Shown in pieces: positions 34,347 through 43,959 of a stretch of 64,000 nucleotides of DNA; position 1 is the first letter of the stretch; every line of letters begins with the position of its first letter. The notes under the pieces were generated by a model. It did not search any database, was not told where the DNA came from, and saw only the letters and a list, made by a program, of their open reading frames with translations. Source of the stretch: Spirosoma rigui (GTDB lineage Bacteria > Bacteroidota > Bacteroidia > Cytophagales > Spirosomataceae). The translations under genes were made by a program, and so were the position numbers. Location: assembly GCF_002067135.1 (NCBI RefSeq), contig NZ_CP020105.1:4526001-4590000 (forward strand), written 5' to 3'.

Positions 34347-35399
34347 CTAGCTCAGAGCGTTCCGGCAGAAGTCTACGCACTTTTTCACTTCAGCGACCGA
34401 GTTGGACCCGGCGGGTATCTGGTACTCCAGCTCCACCGTAGCAGGGAAGTTGTATTTCTGTTCGCGCATCAGCGTCAGTACCTGCAACAAAGGAGTATCA
34501 CCCTTACCCCACGGCAGGTTTCCCTTCCCATTGGCGGGCAGCTGGCGATCTTTGATGTGCATACTGGCAATACGGGTATGTTTCTGCCGGATCAGCGCCA
34601 GAGGATCGGGTTGGCCGGCGGCTACGTAGTGGCCCAGATCGAAGTTCATGGCGTTGCCCGGCGACTGTGCCAGGGCCGTATCCCAGAAGGTAGGTGTCTG
34701 CTGTTCGTGGCCGTGGTAGCCCACGCGCAGCCCGTGCTTCTCGGCCATTTTACCCAGTTTGAGCGTGTGCGCGTCGTTGGCCGGATGCTCAACCGTCACT
34801 TGGTTGGCGCCCACTGCTTTGGCCGCCCGCATCCCGTAGTCGATATCGGCGTCGGACGCCTGCATGCCAAATGCGTCGGGTTTGAACCCATAGATCGTCA
34901 CACCCGCCTGCTTGTACATCTTGCGCACCTGCTCGAACTTGTTCATGGGGGCCGAAATCCGCCACTTCGTCATTTCGTCGCGGTACGCCTTCATCTGGGC
35001 GTCGGCTTCGGTGAGCGTTTTCGTTTCGTCTTCCGTCAGGGGCTGATTTTCGCGCCGTTTCCGCATCAGCGGAAATATGGTCCGCATATCGACCGTATTT
35101 TTCGGGGCGCCCGCAAATGTCTCGGCCGGACCACCCATCAGTTCAATGGCGCTGATGCCGGAGTCGAGCACGTACTGTAGTGTTGCTTCGGCACTCTGGT
35201 CGGGCATTTCCCGGAATGAATACGTGATCACCCCGATTTGTACGCCATTGATCAGCGAGTTGGGCTTGGCAATATTACGGATGAGGGCCGGGGCGCCAAA
35301 GAGTTTGTTGGTACCCAGCAGCGCGCCGGAAACCAGGGCGGCCGATGCGCCCAGAAACTGACGGCGTGAGGGTGTTGGTTGGTCTTTCTTGGTGTACAT
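34347..35399 (-). CDS. Tat-exported sugar phosphate isomerase/epimerase-like protein
   Basis: This 350-residue protein begins with a twin-arginine signal (PSRRQFLGASAALVSGALL), so it should be exported folded. The rest is a xylose-isomerase-like TIM barrel: IGVITYSFRE, ISAIELMGGPAE, VTVEHPAND, LRVGYHGHEQQ, NFDLGHYVAAG, MHIKDR and VELEYQ. These carry the usual metal-binding Glu, His and Asp positions. Periplasmic members of this family are common in Bacteroidota, but their substrates are mostly unassigned. The gene lies 46 bases downstream of the cytochrome-c dehydrogenase-like gene on the same strand, suggesting a shared sugar-oxidising role. Confidence 0.9.
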   Translation of the reverse strand: MYTKKDQPTPSRRQFLGASAALVSGALLGTNKLFGAPALIRNIAKPNSLINGVQIGVITYSFREMPDQSAEATLQYVLDSGISAIELMGGPAETFAGAPKNTVDMRTIFPLMRKRRENQPLTEDETKTLTEADAQMKAYRDEMTKWRISAPMNKFEQVRKMYKQAGVTIYGFKPDAFGMQASDADIDYGMRAAKAVGANQVTVEHPANDAHTLKLGKMAEKHGLRVGYHGHEQQTPTFWDTALAQSPGNAMNFDLGHYVAAGQPDPLALIRQKHTRIASMHIKDRQLPANGKGNLPWGKGDTPLLQVLTLMREQKYNFPATVELEYQIPAGSNSVAEVKKCVDFCRNALS

Positions 35400-35445
35400 G
35401 CTATAGAATTGGTTGGCGTATGGGATTGTCAGTGACTAAAGGCGT

Positions 35446-38220
35446 TTATTCCTGCGCAAATACTTTTAATTGCCGCATGGACCACGGCACGTCGTCTGGT
35501 TCGGTGGCTCCGTCGCTCAGTCGAAGCTTCAGGTATTTGGCTTTGCTCCCGTTCAGGGAAATAACATTGTCGCCCGCTGCGCCTTTCGTCGGGGGCAGCA
35601 CCTCGTGCCAGGTCTGCCCGTCGGAAGAAGCCTCCACTACGAAAGAGCGGGGGTAGGTTTGAATGAATGGGGGTGGCCCCGACTGCCCCCCTGGTGTTGG
35701 CTTCCAGCCTTTCTTGATAGTCTGATTAGCCGTGAAATGCAGTTCGGCCACGCGCATCTCTTTGGGGAATTCGATCTCATACCACATCCCCTTTTCCTGC
35801 CGTCCTCCTGTGGACCAGCCCTCGTAGGTGAACGCACTCGCGGGCGATACGTTGCCGCCAATGCGCGTTGAGGCCGTGTGACTGGCCATCGCTTTCAGCG
35901 CCTGGGGCTGCACTTCGTAGGGAATCAGTTTCGACAGGTGCGCGTACTGGTACGAGCCCTTCTGAGCGGCCGTCTTCTGCCGCACGGCGGCTACCTGCTG
36001 GGCGGTAACCAGCGACGCATCATTCGACAGACCATTCCGGATGTAGGAAAGTACGTCAGCTACCCACTCGTCGGACTGCTCTTTCATGCTGGCCATCATA
36101 CCACCGGCGTAGGTCTTGCCATCGATAGCCCCTTCCAGCCCGTGTAATACCACCCGAATGGCATATTCGGCATGCGCCTGCATGTGCTGGTTCCCCGCCA
36201 GGGCGGGTGCCAGCAGCCGGCCGTTGCCCGCGGGGGTTCCCATGCCGTTGTTACCGTGGCACTGGGAGCACAGTTCGTTGTAAATCAGTGCGCCCCGCTC
36301 CACCTGTGCTTTCTGACTGGCAGCCAGCTCAGGCGCACCGAACGGGCCCATATTCCGGGGTTTGGGCGGGGTCAGAAGCTGTGCGCCCACCAGCTGAACG
36401 CCCGCTGCCTTATTGGCGGCCATTGCCGACTTTATGCCGTCTTCCATCCCCGGCAGTTTCAGGAATTTCGCCGTAAGCAGGGCCTGGATCTGAACGTCGG
36501 TGCTGGCATCGGCCATAGCCTGCCTGAAAGCCGGTTCCAGCGTCTTGTCGCCATTCTTGTACAGCGTTTCACCCGCGCGGAGAGCCTGAATCCGCAGCCG
36601 TGGGTCGGCCTCTCTGAGCAGTTTCTGCACCAGGTCCGGCTGAAGCGCGCCCAGTCCTTCCAGGGTCCAGAGGGCGTGGGTACGCGCCAGCCGGTTCGGG
36701 CTTGTAAGGGCCATCCTCGTCAGCAGCGGCACCACCGATTTATCGTTGCGCTGCACCAGCACCTGCTGGGCCGCATCGCGCCACCAGCCGTTGGGGTGCG
36801 TCAGGTGCTTCACCACCTCGGCCGACTTTTCGTTGTACATATTAGGCCGGGTTTTGTCCCGGTCTTTGCCGTCGTAGGTGATGCGCCAGATACGCCCCAG
36901 TCCCACTATTTTGTCGAGCTGGTACTGCTCGATCTTGGTCCGCAGGTAGGTTCCCTTCTGGGTCCACTGGCCCTCCTGAATAATACCGTGGTACATATCC
37001 GTTATGTACAGCGTACCATCGGGCGCGGTGGTCATATCGACGGGTCTGAACAGGGGGTCGGTCGAGCGCAGAAACTCCGATTTCTGTTCCTGGTAAACAT
37101 TATGCAAGGTCGTGAGCCCCTCGGTCACGACAGGGTTGATCTGACGAACGATGCGCGCTACGGGCTCACCGTAGAAATACTGCCCTTTCAGATCGGCCGG
37201 GAGCCGGTCACCGCGGTACACGTCGTTGCCCGCCGAGCCCGTCACCCGGTTCAGCGACCCGTCGGGCTGGCGAATCTCGTCCATACCACCCTGCATATCG
37301 GCCAGTTTGATGGCTGCTCCCCAGGGCACGTCGAAGCCTTTGGCAAACTCGTTGGGTACCTCGAAATTACCGTAGTGAATTGGAAACTGGAAATAGGATG
37401 GCAGGCCGCTGGCCCCGCCCTGGAACCACAGTTTGCCCTCATCATCGTGGGTCACCCCCCACTGCGCCCGATTGAAGCCCGTCTTTTCGCGAATCACTCC
37501 GTTGGGCATTTGCCGCACCCGAAACGCGTTAACGGTACTGTAGAGCCAGTTGTCCATGCTCCAGTACATGAACGCCTGCTGGTGCTCCACGTTGCCCGAC
37601 CGGCCGTATTTGGTGGTGAACAGCTCTTTCTTATCGGCCTTACCGTCGCCGTTGGTGTCGGTATATTTATAGACATTATCGGCATCCGACTCCATCGTCA
37701 GGATGCAGTCTTTGCCGTAGGGCAGCACGAAGCGGGGGAAGATCAGGTTATCGACGAAGGGCGTGCCCGTTTCGTAGACGCCGTCGTTGTTTTTGTCTTC
37801 CCAGCGCGAAATCCGGCTGGTGGGCTGCAGTTCGTCTTTGGAGTCGGCGGTGAGCATGTAGGTGCGCAGTTCCAGCACGTACATCCGTCCGTTAGCATCG
37901 AAGGAGATGGCAGCTGGCTGCTGAATGGCCGGCTCGGTCAGGATGGGCTGGATTTTGTAGCCCGGCGGCAGCAAAAACCGGCTGGTTTCTTCGGCGGGCG
38001 ACAGCGGCTGCACCGGCTGTTTCGGCTCCAGGTCGATGCCTTTCCAGTCCGGATCGTCGGGGTTGGCTCCTTCGGGCAGGGCGGGTCTGGGCAATGTATC
38101 GGCCGCGAAGAAGGTCTGCTGCAACCGGATTTGCCGGAGCTGATCGGAGCCAATGAACGACGACAGAGCAATGGCACCCAGGGCAACGGCCAGGCTGGTT
38201 TTTACGGAGTAGTTTAGCAT
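35446..38220 (-). CDS. Secreted sugar-dehydrogenase-like protein with HEAT, cytochrome c and C-terminal discoidin-like domain
   Basis: This 924-residue protein starts at 38220 (MLNYSVKTSLAVALGAIAL) with a signal segment. Residues about 75-440 form a beta-propeller like soluble glucose/sorbosone dehydrogenases (GYKIQPILTEPAIQQPAAI; FRPVDMTTAPDGTLYITDM). Helical HEAT-like repeats follow (about 460-620). A c-type cytochrome has the haem motif CSQCH (651-655), with a later Met in GGMMASM as possible sixth ligand. The last ~140 residues form a beta domain like F5/8 type C (RSFVVEASSDGQTWHEV). It probably oxidises a carbohydrate in the periplasm, passing electrons to its own haem. Together with the Tat isomerase it forms a likely operon. 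The substrate is not known. Confidence 0.87.
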   Translation of the reverse strand: MLNYSVKTSLAVALGAIALSSFIGSDQLRQIRLQQTFFAADTLPRPALPEGANPDDPDWKGIDLEPKQPVQPLSPAEETSRFLLPPGYKIQPILTEPAIQQPAAISFDANGRMYVLELRTYMLTADSKDELQPTSRISRWEDKNNDGVYETGTPFVDNLIFPRFVLPYGKDCILTMESDADNVYKYTDTNGDGKADKKELFTTKYGRSGNVEHQQAFMYWSMDNWLYSTVNAFRVRQMPNGVIREKTGFNRAQWGVTHDDEGKLWFQGGASGLPSYFQFPIHYGNFEVPNEFAKGFDVPWGAAIKLADMQGGMDEIRQPDGSLNRVTGSAGNDVYRGDRLPADLKGQYFYGEPVARIVRQINPVVTEGLTTLHNVYQEQKSEFLRSTDPLFRPVDMTTAPDGTLYITDMYHGIIQEGQWTQKGTYLRTKIEQYQLDKIVGLGRIWRITYDGKDRDKTRPNMYNEKSAEVVKHLTHPNGWWRDAAQQVLVQRNDKSVVPLLTRMALTSPNRLARTHALWTLEGLGALQPDLVQKLLREADPRLRIQALRAGETLYKNGDKTLEPAFRQAMADASTDVQIQALLTAKFLKLPGMEDGIKSAMAANKAAGVQLVGAQLLTPPKPRNMGPFGAPELAASQKAQVERGALIYNELCSQCHGNNGMGTPAGNGRLLAPALAGNQHMQAHAEYAIRVVLHGLEGAIDGKTYAGGMMASMKEQSDEWVADVLSYIRNGLSNDASLVTAQQVAAVRQKTAAQKGSYQYAHLSKLIPYEVQPQALKAMASHTASTRIGGNVSPASAFTYEGWSTGGRQEKGMWYEIEFPKEMRVAELHFTANQTIKKGWKPTPGGQSGPPPFIQTYPRSFVVEASSDGQTWHEVLPPTKGAAGDNVISLNGSKAKYLKLRLSDGATEPDDVPWSMRQLKVFAQE

Positions 38221-38434
38221 GTCATCAAACGAGTACACTCGGTTAGTGGCTCCCTGACCCAAAACCGGTTGTGGCGGGTGTGCGCTGGGCAAGCCTTTTG
38301 AGGTAAAGGCTCGGGCTTGTCATATATAATAGACAAATCACTATTTTTTCAGGCGATTGTACAAACCCGGCAGACCACCGGGTACGAAACACCGACAGTT
38401 GGCCCATTCTGGCCGACAGATTGATTGTCGCGGC

Positions 38435-39199
38435 TTACTGCCAGCGGCTGATGAACTTACTGAATCCTTCCTTGAACTGGTCGCTGACCGGGATGGTAGC
38501 CGATCCAATGTGGACCGAATTTCGGGTCACGGCATCGATCCGGTCCAGCGACACGATGAATGAACGGTGTACCCGCATGAACTGCCGGGGCGGCAGTTTT
38601 TCTTCGAGTGCCTTCAGGCTCGTGAGGGATAAAAGCGGCCGGAGCGGATCGCTCTGCCGGTATACTTTTACGTAGTCTTTGAGCCCTTCGATGTATAGAA
38701 TATCGGCATAGGCGATCCGGACCAGCTGGTACTCCACTTTCAGGAACAGGTAGTCGTCGACGACCGCAACGGGTAGTGGCGCGGGGGCGACCGCGGGCTT
38801 TGGTTCGCTCCCCCCCTCAACCAGTTCGAAGTAATGGCGGGCTTTGGTGGCAGCCCGCAGAAATTCTTCGTAGTTAAATGGCTTGAGCAGGTAATCCAGC
38901 GCATCGACGCGGTACCCGTCCAGCGCAAACTGGTCGAAGGCAGTTGTAAAAATAATGCGCGTTGGTCGGCCGCCCCGATGGCTCCGTTCCAGCACCCGGG
39001 CCAGCTCGAGACCCGTCAGATCCGGCATCTGAATATCAAGAAAAATAACGTCCACCGAACCCGACATTGTGGTTTGCAGTGCTTCGACAGCGCTGCTGTA
39101 CCGCCCGGCCAGTTGCAGGAAAGGCGTTTTCTCGATAAAGGCGCAAACCAGTCCCAGCGCCAGGGGTTCGTCATCTACCGCAATGCAGCGTAGGGTCAT
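38435..39199 (-). CDS. LytTR-family response regulator
   Basis: This 254-residue protein has a receiver domain (about 3-125) with phospho-acceptor Asp55 in VIFLDIQMPD and the acidic pair VDDE. A linker rich in Ala/Pro is followed by a LytTR DNA-binding domain (about 150-252: ILYIEGLKDYVKVYRQ; FMRVHRSFIVSLDRI). Its start overlaps the stop of the sensor kinase gene by four bases, so the two are translationally coupled. Its targets are unknown; the divergent TonB receptor gene behind the kinase is the nearest candidate. Confidence 0.92.
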   Translation of the reverse strand: MTLRCIAVDDEPLALGLVCAFIEKTPFLQLAGRYSSAVEALQTTMSGSVDVIFLDIQMPDLTGLELARVLERSHRGGRPTRIIFTTAFDQFALDGYRVDALDYLLKPFNYEEFLRAATKARHYFELVEGGSEPKPAVAPAPLPVAVVDDYLFLKVEYQLVRIAYADILYIEGLKDYVKVYRQSDPLRPLLSLTSLKALEEKLPPRQFMRVHRSFIVSLDRIDAVTRNSVHIGSATIPVSDQFKEGFSKFISRWQ

Positions 39200-40263
39200 G
39201 ACAAGGTAAGGGTTAGTTGAACCTGGTATTCGCCCGCCGGGTTGCGCTCGTCGATGTGGAGCGTGTACTGGCCGGGATAGAGCAGATCGAGCCGCCGGCG
39301 GGTGTTGGTCAGCCCGATGCCATTGCCGGCTTCGAGCGAAGGCAATTTATCGGTAAACAGCGTATTCCGAACATCGAGCCGCAGTTGATTACCCTGCTGC
39401 TGCACCGTCACGTCGATCCAGCTCGTATGCAGGGCGCTCACGCCATGTTTGAACGCGTTCTCCACGAACGGCAAAAAAATCATGGGGGCCACGGGCAGGT
39501 CGTGCAGCGCCGACGGGGTATCGATGCGCACGGTCACCTTATCGGTCATCCGTAGTTCCATCAACTGCACGTAATCGTTCAGAAAGGCGAGTTCCTTACT
39601 AAGCAGGGTAGTTCCGCTCTGGGTTTCGTAGAGCACGTAGCGCATCATCCGGGAAAGCCGGTGCAGGGCTTCGCGGGCCGTTTCCACATCAAGCAGGGTC
39701 AGCGCGTAAATGTTGTTGAGCGTATTGAAAAAGAAATGCGGGTTGATCTGGGCTTTCAGGAACGAAAGCTCCGACACCGTCTTTGCCTGCTCCAGGGCGA
39801 GCCGGAGGTTGGTTTCGGTTTGCCATTTCTGCACCAGCGCAATGCTCGTGCTGATGCCCAGGACCAGGATAATCGTGAACAGGGTGGGCTGAATCCAGCC
39901 GTAGAAATGGGGGGTTCCTTTGCCATCCGGGTGAAAGGCCAGGTGCATGAGTCGGGGTAAATCGAAGGTAAACTCGACGACACCGATCAGGATCAGCACC
40001 GCCAGCACGATGCCCAGCAGGGTCAGCAAATACGAACCGGTTTTGTTGATCAGGAGCTGCCGGGGGACCAGTACCAGGGAATTCAGGTAAAACGTACCGA
40101 CCATCAGACCCAGGAATATCGCCTGCCGTATCCAGAACCGGTCCGGTAACCGCAAATCGGCGTTGAACGACTGCGCGAAAAACAGCAGGTAACCCAGCAG
40201 CCCCCACCCCAGCCAGTGGCTGATGCGGGTAACGTAGCGACGCGAAAACAGGGTGGCAGCCAT
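39196..40263 (-). CDS. LytS-type membrane sensor histidine kinase
   Basis: This 355-residue protein starts at 40263 (MAATLFSRRYVTRISHW). Four hydrophobic helices lie near 15-31, 45-66, 77-99 and 124-145. A coiled-coil link then leads to a His_kinase domain with His176 in FLKAQINPHFFFNTLNN, and a HATPase region with FLPFVENAFKHG and GNGIGLTNTRRRL. This is the usual partner of LytTR regulators in Bacteroidota. The signal sensed is unknown, as there is no recognisable periplasmic domain. It is coupled by a 4-base overlap to the regulator gene. Confidence 0.92.
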   Translation of the reverse strand: MAATLFSRRYVTRISHWLGWGLLGYLLFFAQSFNADLRLPDRFWIRQAIFLGLMVGTFYLNSLVLVPRQLLINKTGSYLLTLLGIVLAVLILIGVVEFTFDLPRLMHLAFHPDGKGTPHFYGWIQPTLFTIILVLGISTSIALVQKWQTETNLRLALEQAKTVSELSFLKAQINPHFFFNTLNNIYALTLLDVETAREALHRLSRMMRYVLYETQSGTTLLSKELAFLNDYVQLMELRMTDKVTVRIDTPSALHDLPVAPMIFLPFVENAFKHGVSALHTSWIDVTVQQQGNQLRLDVRNTLFTDKLPSLEAGNGIGLTNTRRRLDLLYPGQYTLHIDERNPAGEYQVQLTLTLS

Positions 40264-40513
40264 AAACAGTCGGAAAGCTACAAGTTTACGCCAATTTTTA
40301 CCGCATGGGTGCCTCAATCGACCGCACCGCGCTCCCTGTCGATGGCGGCCGGATTCTCACCGACGAACGGCTTCTTTTCGGCCGGAGCAGCCTCTTCCTC
40401 CGTTGATCGGCTACTATGGCTGGTTGGCCGATGTTCTCCCAACGACGGTCTATTCCGTTTTCAGCGCGGCCGAACCGGTTGTTGTTTTACTCATCCATTC
40501 GACATCGTTGCCC

Positions 40514-43123
40514 ATGCGCCATCCCGTTTTACTGTTGTTGCTGACCTTTGGCCTCTGGAGCGGCCTCACCCATACCGAAACATCCTACGCTCAGTTTGGC
40601 CCGCCGGGTGGTGGCCCCGGTGGCCCGCCGGGCATGGGTGGTCAGGATACACGCCGTAAAAAAGAGGAGTTTACGGGCGTAGCCGACGACACCCCCAAAG
40701 GAAATGGTAAAATAACGGGCCTGCTGGTCGACTCCACCTCGGGAAAACCCGTTGAGTTCGCCACCATTGCCCTCATTAGCACCACCACCAACAAACCGGT
40801 CGACGGAACGACCTCCGACGCGAAAGGAAACTTTGCAATGAACAAACTGGGGCCCGGCAGCTACCGGCTGCAGTACTCGTTCATCGGCTATAAAAACCAG
40901 GACTCCCAACCCTTCACCATCGCCAAAGGCACCGAACTCAGCATGGGATCGGTTAAACTGGCTGCCGACATCCGGACGCTGGGCGAAGTGGTTGTGACGG
41001 GCCAGGCCGCGCTGATCGAGGAAAAAGTAGATCGCCTGGTGTTCAACGCCGATAAGGATCTGACCTCGAAGGGGGGCGACGCATCGGACGTACTCAAACG
41101 CGTGCCGATGCTGTCGGTCGATCTGGACGGGAATGTGAGCCTGCGTGGCAGCCAGAACATCCGGGTACTGATCAATAACAAACCGTCGACCATCGTGGCG
41201 GCCAACGTTGCCGACGCCCTCAAGCAACTCCCCGCCGACATGATCAAGTCGGTGGAGGTCATCACCAGTCCATCGGCCAAGTACGACGCCGAAGGAGCTG
41301 CCGGCATTATTAACATCGTCACCAAAAAAAACACGCTGCACGGGCTGACGCTGAACGTCGACGCAGGGGTGGGCCTGCGGGCTTCCAACCTGGGCCTCAA
41401 CGGCTCTTATCGGCAGGGTAAGCTCGGTATTACACTTGGCGGCTTTGGCCGGGCCATGTACAACCGGGCCTCGTCGACCCTCGAGCAAACGACCCTCGTG
41501 GGCAACCAGCCCCAGCGGACCAGCCAGCAGGCCACCGCCTTCGATACCCCGGTGTTCGGTCAGTATACACTGGGCTTCGATTACGACCTGGCCAAAAATC
41601 AGTCACTCTCGGCAAACGTTCGTTTCGGCACCCGCAACTTCGTGCAGCAGCAGAGCCAGCTCACCACCGCCTACCTCGGCGACGTAGTACAGAACCAGAC
41701 CAACCGGGATGTCGACCGGAAAGACCTGTCGAACTCGGTAGACATGAACCTGGACTACATCCGGACGTTCAAGCCCCAGCAGGAATGGACCATTTCCACC
41801 CAGTATAGCCGAACGGGTCTGACCAATAACTTCTACGCCGATCTCCTCAACAGCACCGGCGAGCTGACTGGCCGGCAGCGAAACCTGAATAACAACACCA
41901 ACGGCGAGTTCACGATCCAGACGGACTACCAGACGCCCATCCGCAAAAATCAGCTACTGGAGTTTGGCGGCAAAGCCATCATGCGGCAGGTCGACAGCCG
42001 GTATCAGTACCAGGTCGGCACCAGCACGGGCGAACTCGCTTTCGACCCAACGAATCCATCGGGCGCGCTCAACTACAGCCAGAACATTGGTGCCGGCTAC
42101 GTTTCCTATACCTACGTAACCCCGAGCAAATATACCTTCAAGGTAGGCACCCGCTACGAGCATACGGGTATCACGGCCAAAGCCAACGAAAATATCGCCC
42201 TCAACATCCCGGACTACAGCAACCTGGTTCCCAGCCTGAACGTATCCAAAAGCCTGTCGGCCAGCACAACGCTGAAAGCAGCCTACAACCGCCGGATTCA
42301 GCGACCGGGGTTGCAGCAGCTGAACCCCAACCCCAACGCGGCCAACCCGCAGATGATCATGATCGGCAACCCGACGCTGAAACCCGAGCTGACCGACAAT
42401 GTGGAGCTAAGCCTGAGTTCAACCATCAAAAAGACGTACCTGAACGCGGCCATTTTCGGGCGGCTCACCAACAACGCCATCACGCAAATCCGCATCCCTT
42501 CCGATACGCTGCCGGGTGGCATCATCACGACGTTCCAGAATATCGGGGTGCAACGGACCTACGGGGGTAATGTCTTCTTCAACACCAATCTCACGTCGAA
42601 ATGGAGTCTGAACGGCGGCATCGACGGCTACTACGTGTACATGCAGGGTACGACGCCCGGTGCCGACGGCAAGTCCATGGCCATCAGTAATTCGGGCATC
42701 AGTCTGGGCGGGCGGCTTATGAGCCAGCTCCAGCTCGACAAAGGCTGGAGCGCGCAGGTCTTCAGCTTCTTCCGCGGCCCCATGCCGCAGCTGCAGGGAA
42801 CCATGGGCGGGTTCTATATGTACTCGCTGGGCTTCCGGAAAGACCTTGCCAACAAGCGGGGCAGCCTTGGTCTGGCCGCCGAGAACTTCCTGAGCAACGG
42901 GGTTGTCATGCGTACCAACCTGAACTCGCCCCTGCTCACCCAGGTCAATGTCACCCACCTCTACAACTCAAATGTGAAGGCGACATTCACCTACCGCATC
43001 GGCAAGATGAGCTTCGACCAGCCCCGCCGGAAAGCCCGGTCGGTGAACAACGACGATGTCAAAGGCGACGGCGGTGGCGACAGTCAGCCCGCAGCCACAC
43101 CCGCGGGTGGCCGGCCCCGGTAA
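40514..43123 (+). CDS. TonB-dependent outer-membrane receptor 1 (carboxypeptidase-regulatory plus OMP family 3 barrel)
   Basis: This 869-residue protein starts at 40514 (MRHPVLLLLLTFGLWSG), giving a signal peptide. A short Gly/Pro-rich segment (FGPPGGGPGGPPG) is followed by a carboxypeptidase-regulatory-like domain (KGNGKITGLLVDSTSGKPV). The TonB plug shows DVLKRVPMLSVDLDGNVSLRG, IRVLINNKP and SAKYDAEGAAGIINIVTKK. A large beta-barrel follows. It imports or binds an unknown ligand at the outer membrane. It is divergent from the LytS/LytTR pair, with 250 bases between them, and has a paralogue at 46320-48821. Confidence 0.93.
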   Translation: MRHPVLLLLLTFGLWSGLTHTETSYAQFGPPGGGPGGPPGMGGQDTRRKKEEFTGVADDTPKGNGKITGLLVDSTSGKPVEFATIALISTTTNKPVDGTTSDAKGNFAMNKLGPGSYRLQYSFIGYKNQDSQPFTIAKGTELSMGSVKLAADIRTLGEVVVTGQAALIEEKVDRLVFNADKDLTSKGGDASDVLKRVPMLSVDLDGNVSLRGSQNIRVLINNKPSTIVAANVADALKQLPADMIKSVEVITSPSAKYDAEGAAGIINIVTKKNTLHGLTLNVDAGVGLRASNLGLNGSYRQGKLGITLGGFGRAMYNRASSTLEQTTLVGNQPQRTSQQATAFDTPVFGQYTLGFDYDLAKNQSLSANVRFGTRNFVQQQSQLTTAYLGDVVQNQTNRDVDRKDLSNSVDMNLDYIRTFKPQQEWTISTQYSRTGLTNNFYADLLNSTGELTGRQRNLNNNTNGEFTIQTDYQTPIRKNQLLEFGGKAIMRQVDSRYQYQVGTSTGELAFDPTNPSGALNYSQNIGAGYVSYTYVTPSKYTFKVGTRYEHTGITAKANENIALNIPDYSNLVPSLNVSKSLSASTTLKAAYNRRIQRPGLQQLNPNPNAANPQMIMIGNPTLKPELTDNVELSLSSTIKKTYLNAAIFGRLTNNAITQIRIPSDTLPGGIITTFQNIGVQRTYGGNVFFNTNLTSKWSLNGGIDGYYVYMQGTTPGADGKSMAISNSGISLGGRLMSQLQLDKGWSAQVFSFFRGPMPQLQGTMGGFYMYSLGFRKDLANKRGSLGLAAENFLSNGVVMRTNLNSPLLTQVNVTHLYNSNVKATFTYRIGKMSFDQPRRKARSVNNDDVKGDGGGDSQPAATPAGGRPR

Positions 43124-43183
43124 CGTGCTTACGTATTCAACCAATTTACTCTATTGTTTCACCCCGTAATCTGTTTAACACGC

Positions 43184-43780
43184 ATGAACTCATTCGTAGT
43201 CTCCGTAGCCGCCCTCTTTTGTCTCACAACGGCCAACGCCCAAACCTGGAACGTTGACAAAGCCCACGCTAAAGTCGGCTTTACCGTTACCCACCTGATG
43301 CTGTCGGAAGTGGACGGTAATTTCAAAAATTATGAGGCCAAACTAACGGCCAGCAAGCCCGACCTGTCGGATGCGGTTATCGAACTGACAGCCGATGTCA
43401 ACAGCATCGATACCGACAACGACCGGCGCGACGGACACCTGAAAGGGGCCGACTTTTTCGACGCGGCCAAGTTCCCAACGCTGACGTTTAAGAGCACCTC
43501 GTTTAAAAAAGTAGAGGGCAAGAAATACAAACTTACCGGCGACCTGACCATGCACGGTATTACCAAGCCCCTCACCCTGGATGCCGTTCTGACGGGACCG
43601 GTCACGATGGAGAACCAGATGGGCAAGCAGGAAAAGGCAGGCCTGAAAATCAGCGGCACCCTGAAGCGCTCGGATTACAGTCTGGGCACGATCCCGGTTA
43701 CCGTGGTCAGCGACGAGGTGGAGTTGAAAGCGTTTGGTGAATTTGCCAAAGCGAACCCGGCCGTTGCGGAGAAGAAATAA
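43184..43780 (+). CDS. YceI-family periplasmic lipid-binding protein
   Basis: This 198-residue protein starts at 43184 (MNSFVVSVAALFCLTTANAQ) with a signal peptide. The mature part is a YceI lipocalin-like barrel: WNVDKAHAKVGFTVTHL, then VIELTADVNSIDTDNDRRD, then FDAAKFPTLTFKSTSF, and LTMHGITKPLTLD. YceI proteins bind long isoprenoid or other hydrophobic molecules in the periplasm; the real ligand here is unknown. It lies 60 bases after the TonB receptor, so the two may share a transcript. A hairpin follows its stop. Confidence 0.93.
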   Translation: MNSFVVSVAALFCLTTANAQTWNVDKAHAKVGFTVTHLMLSEVDGNFKNYEAKLTASKPDLSDAVIELTADVNSIDTDNDRRDGHLKGADFFDAAKFPTLTFKSTSFKKVEGKKYKLTGDLTMHGITKPLTLDAVLTGPVTMENQMGKQEKAGLKISGTLKRSDYSLGTIPVTVVSDEVELKAFGEFAKANPAVAEKK

Positions 43781-43819
43781 AGCAATGACCGGCACCGGGC
43801 CCGCGCCTGGCCGATAACA

Positions 43820-43847
43820 GATCCCGCTCCCTGTTGGAAGCGGGATC
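43820..43847 (+). terminator. Hairpin after the YceI gene
   Basis: GATCCCGCT (43820-43828) pairs with AGCGGGATC (43839-43847), with extra GG/CC pairing at the loop past a bulged A. It is followed by a T-rich stretch (GTTTGTTTT), as in an intrinsic terminator. Confidence 0.7.
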
Positions 43848-43959
43848 GTTTGTTTTAGCTACACCGGTGGCAGGACGGTATCGGCGGGTATCGGCAACTG
43901 CGAAGCCCCGAATCTGCTACGTGCTTCCCCGCTGACAACGGTAAGCCCCGGCTAGCCGC

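Noticed and set aside
36172..38217. Long antisense open frame of 681 codons opposite the sugar-dehydrogenase-like gene
   Set aside because: It is the shadow of a high-GC gene with clear domains on the other strand. The translated protein has no recognisable domain and unusual composition.
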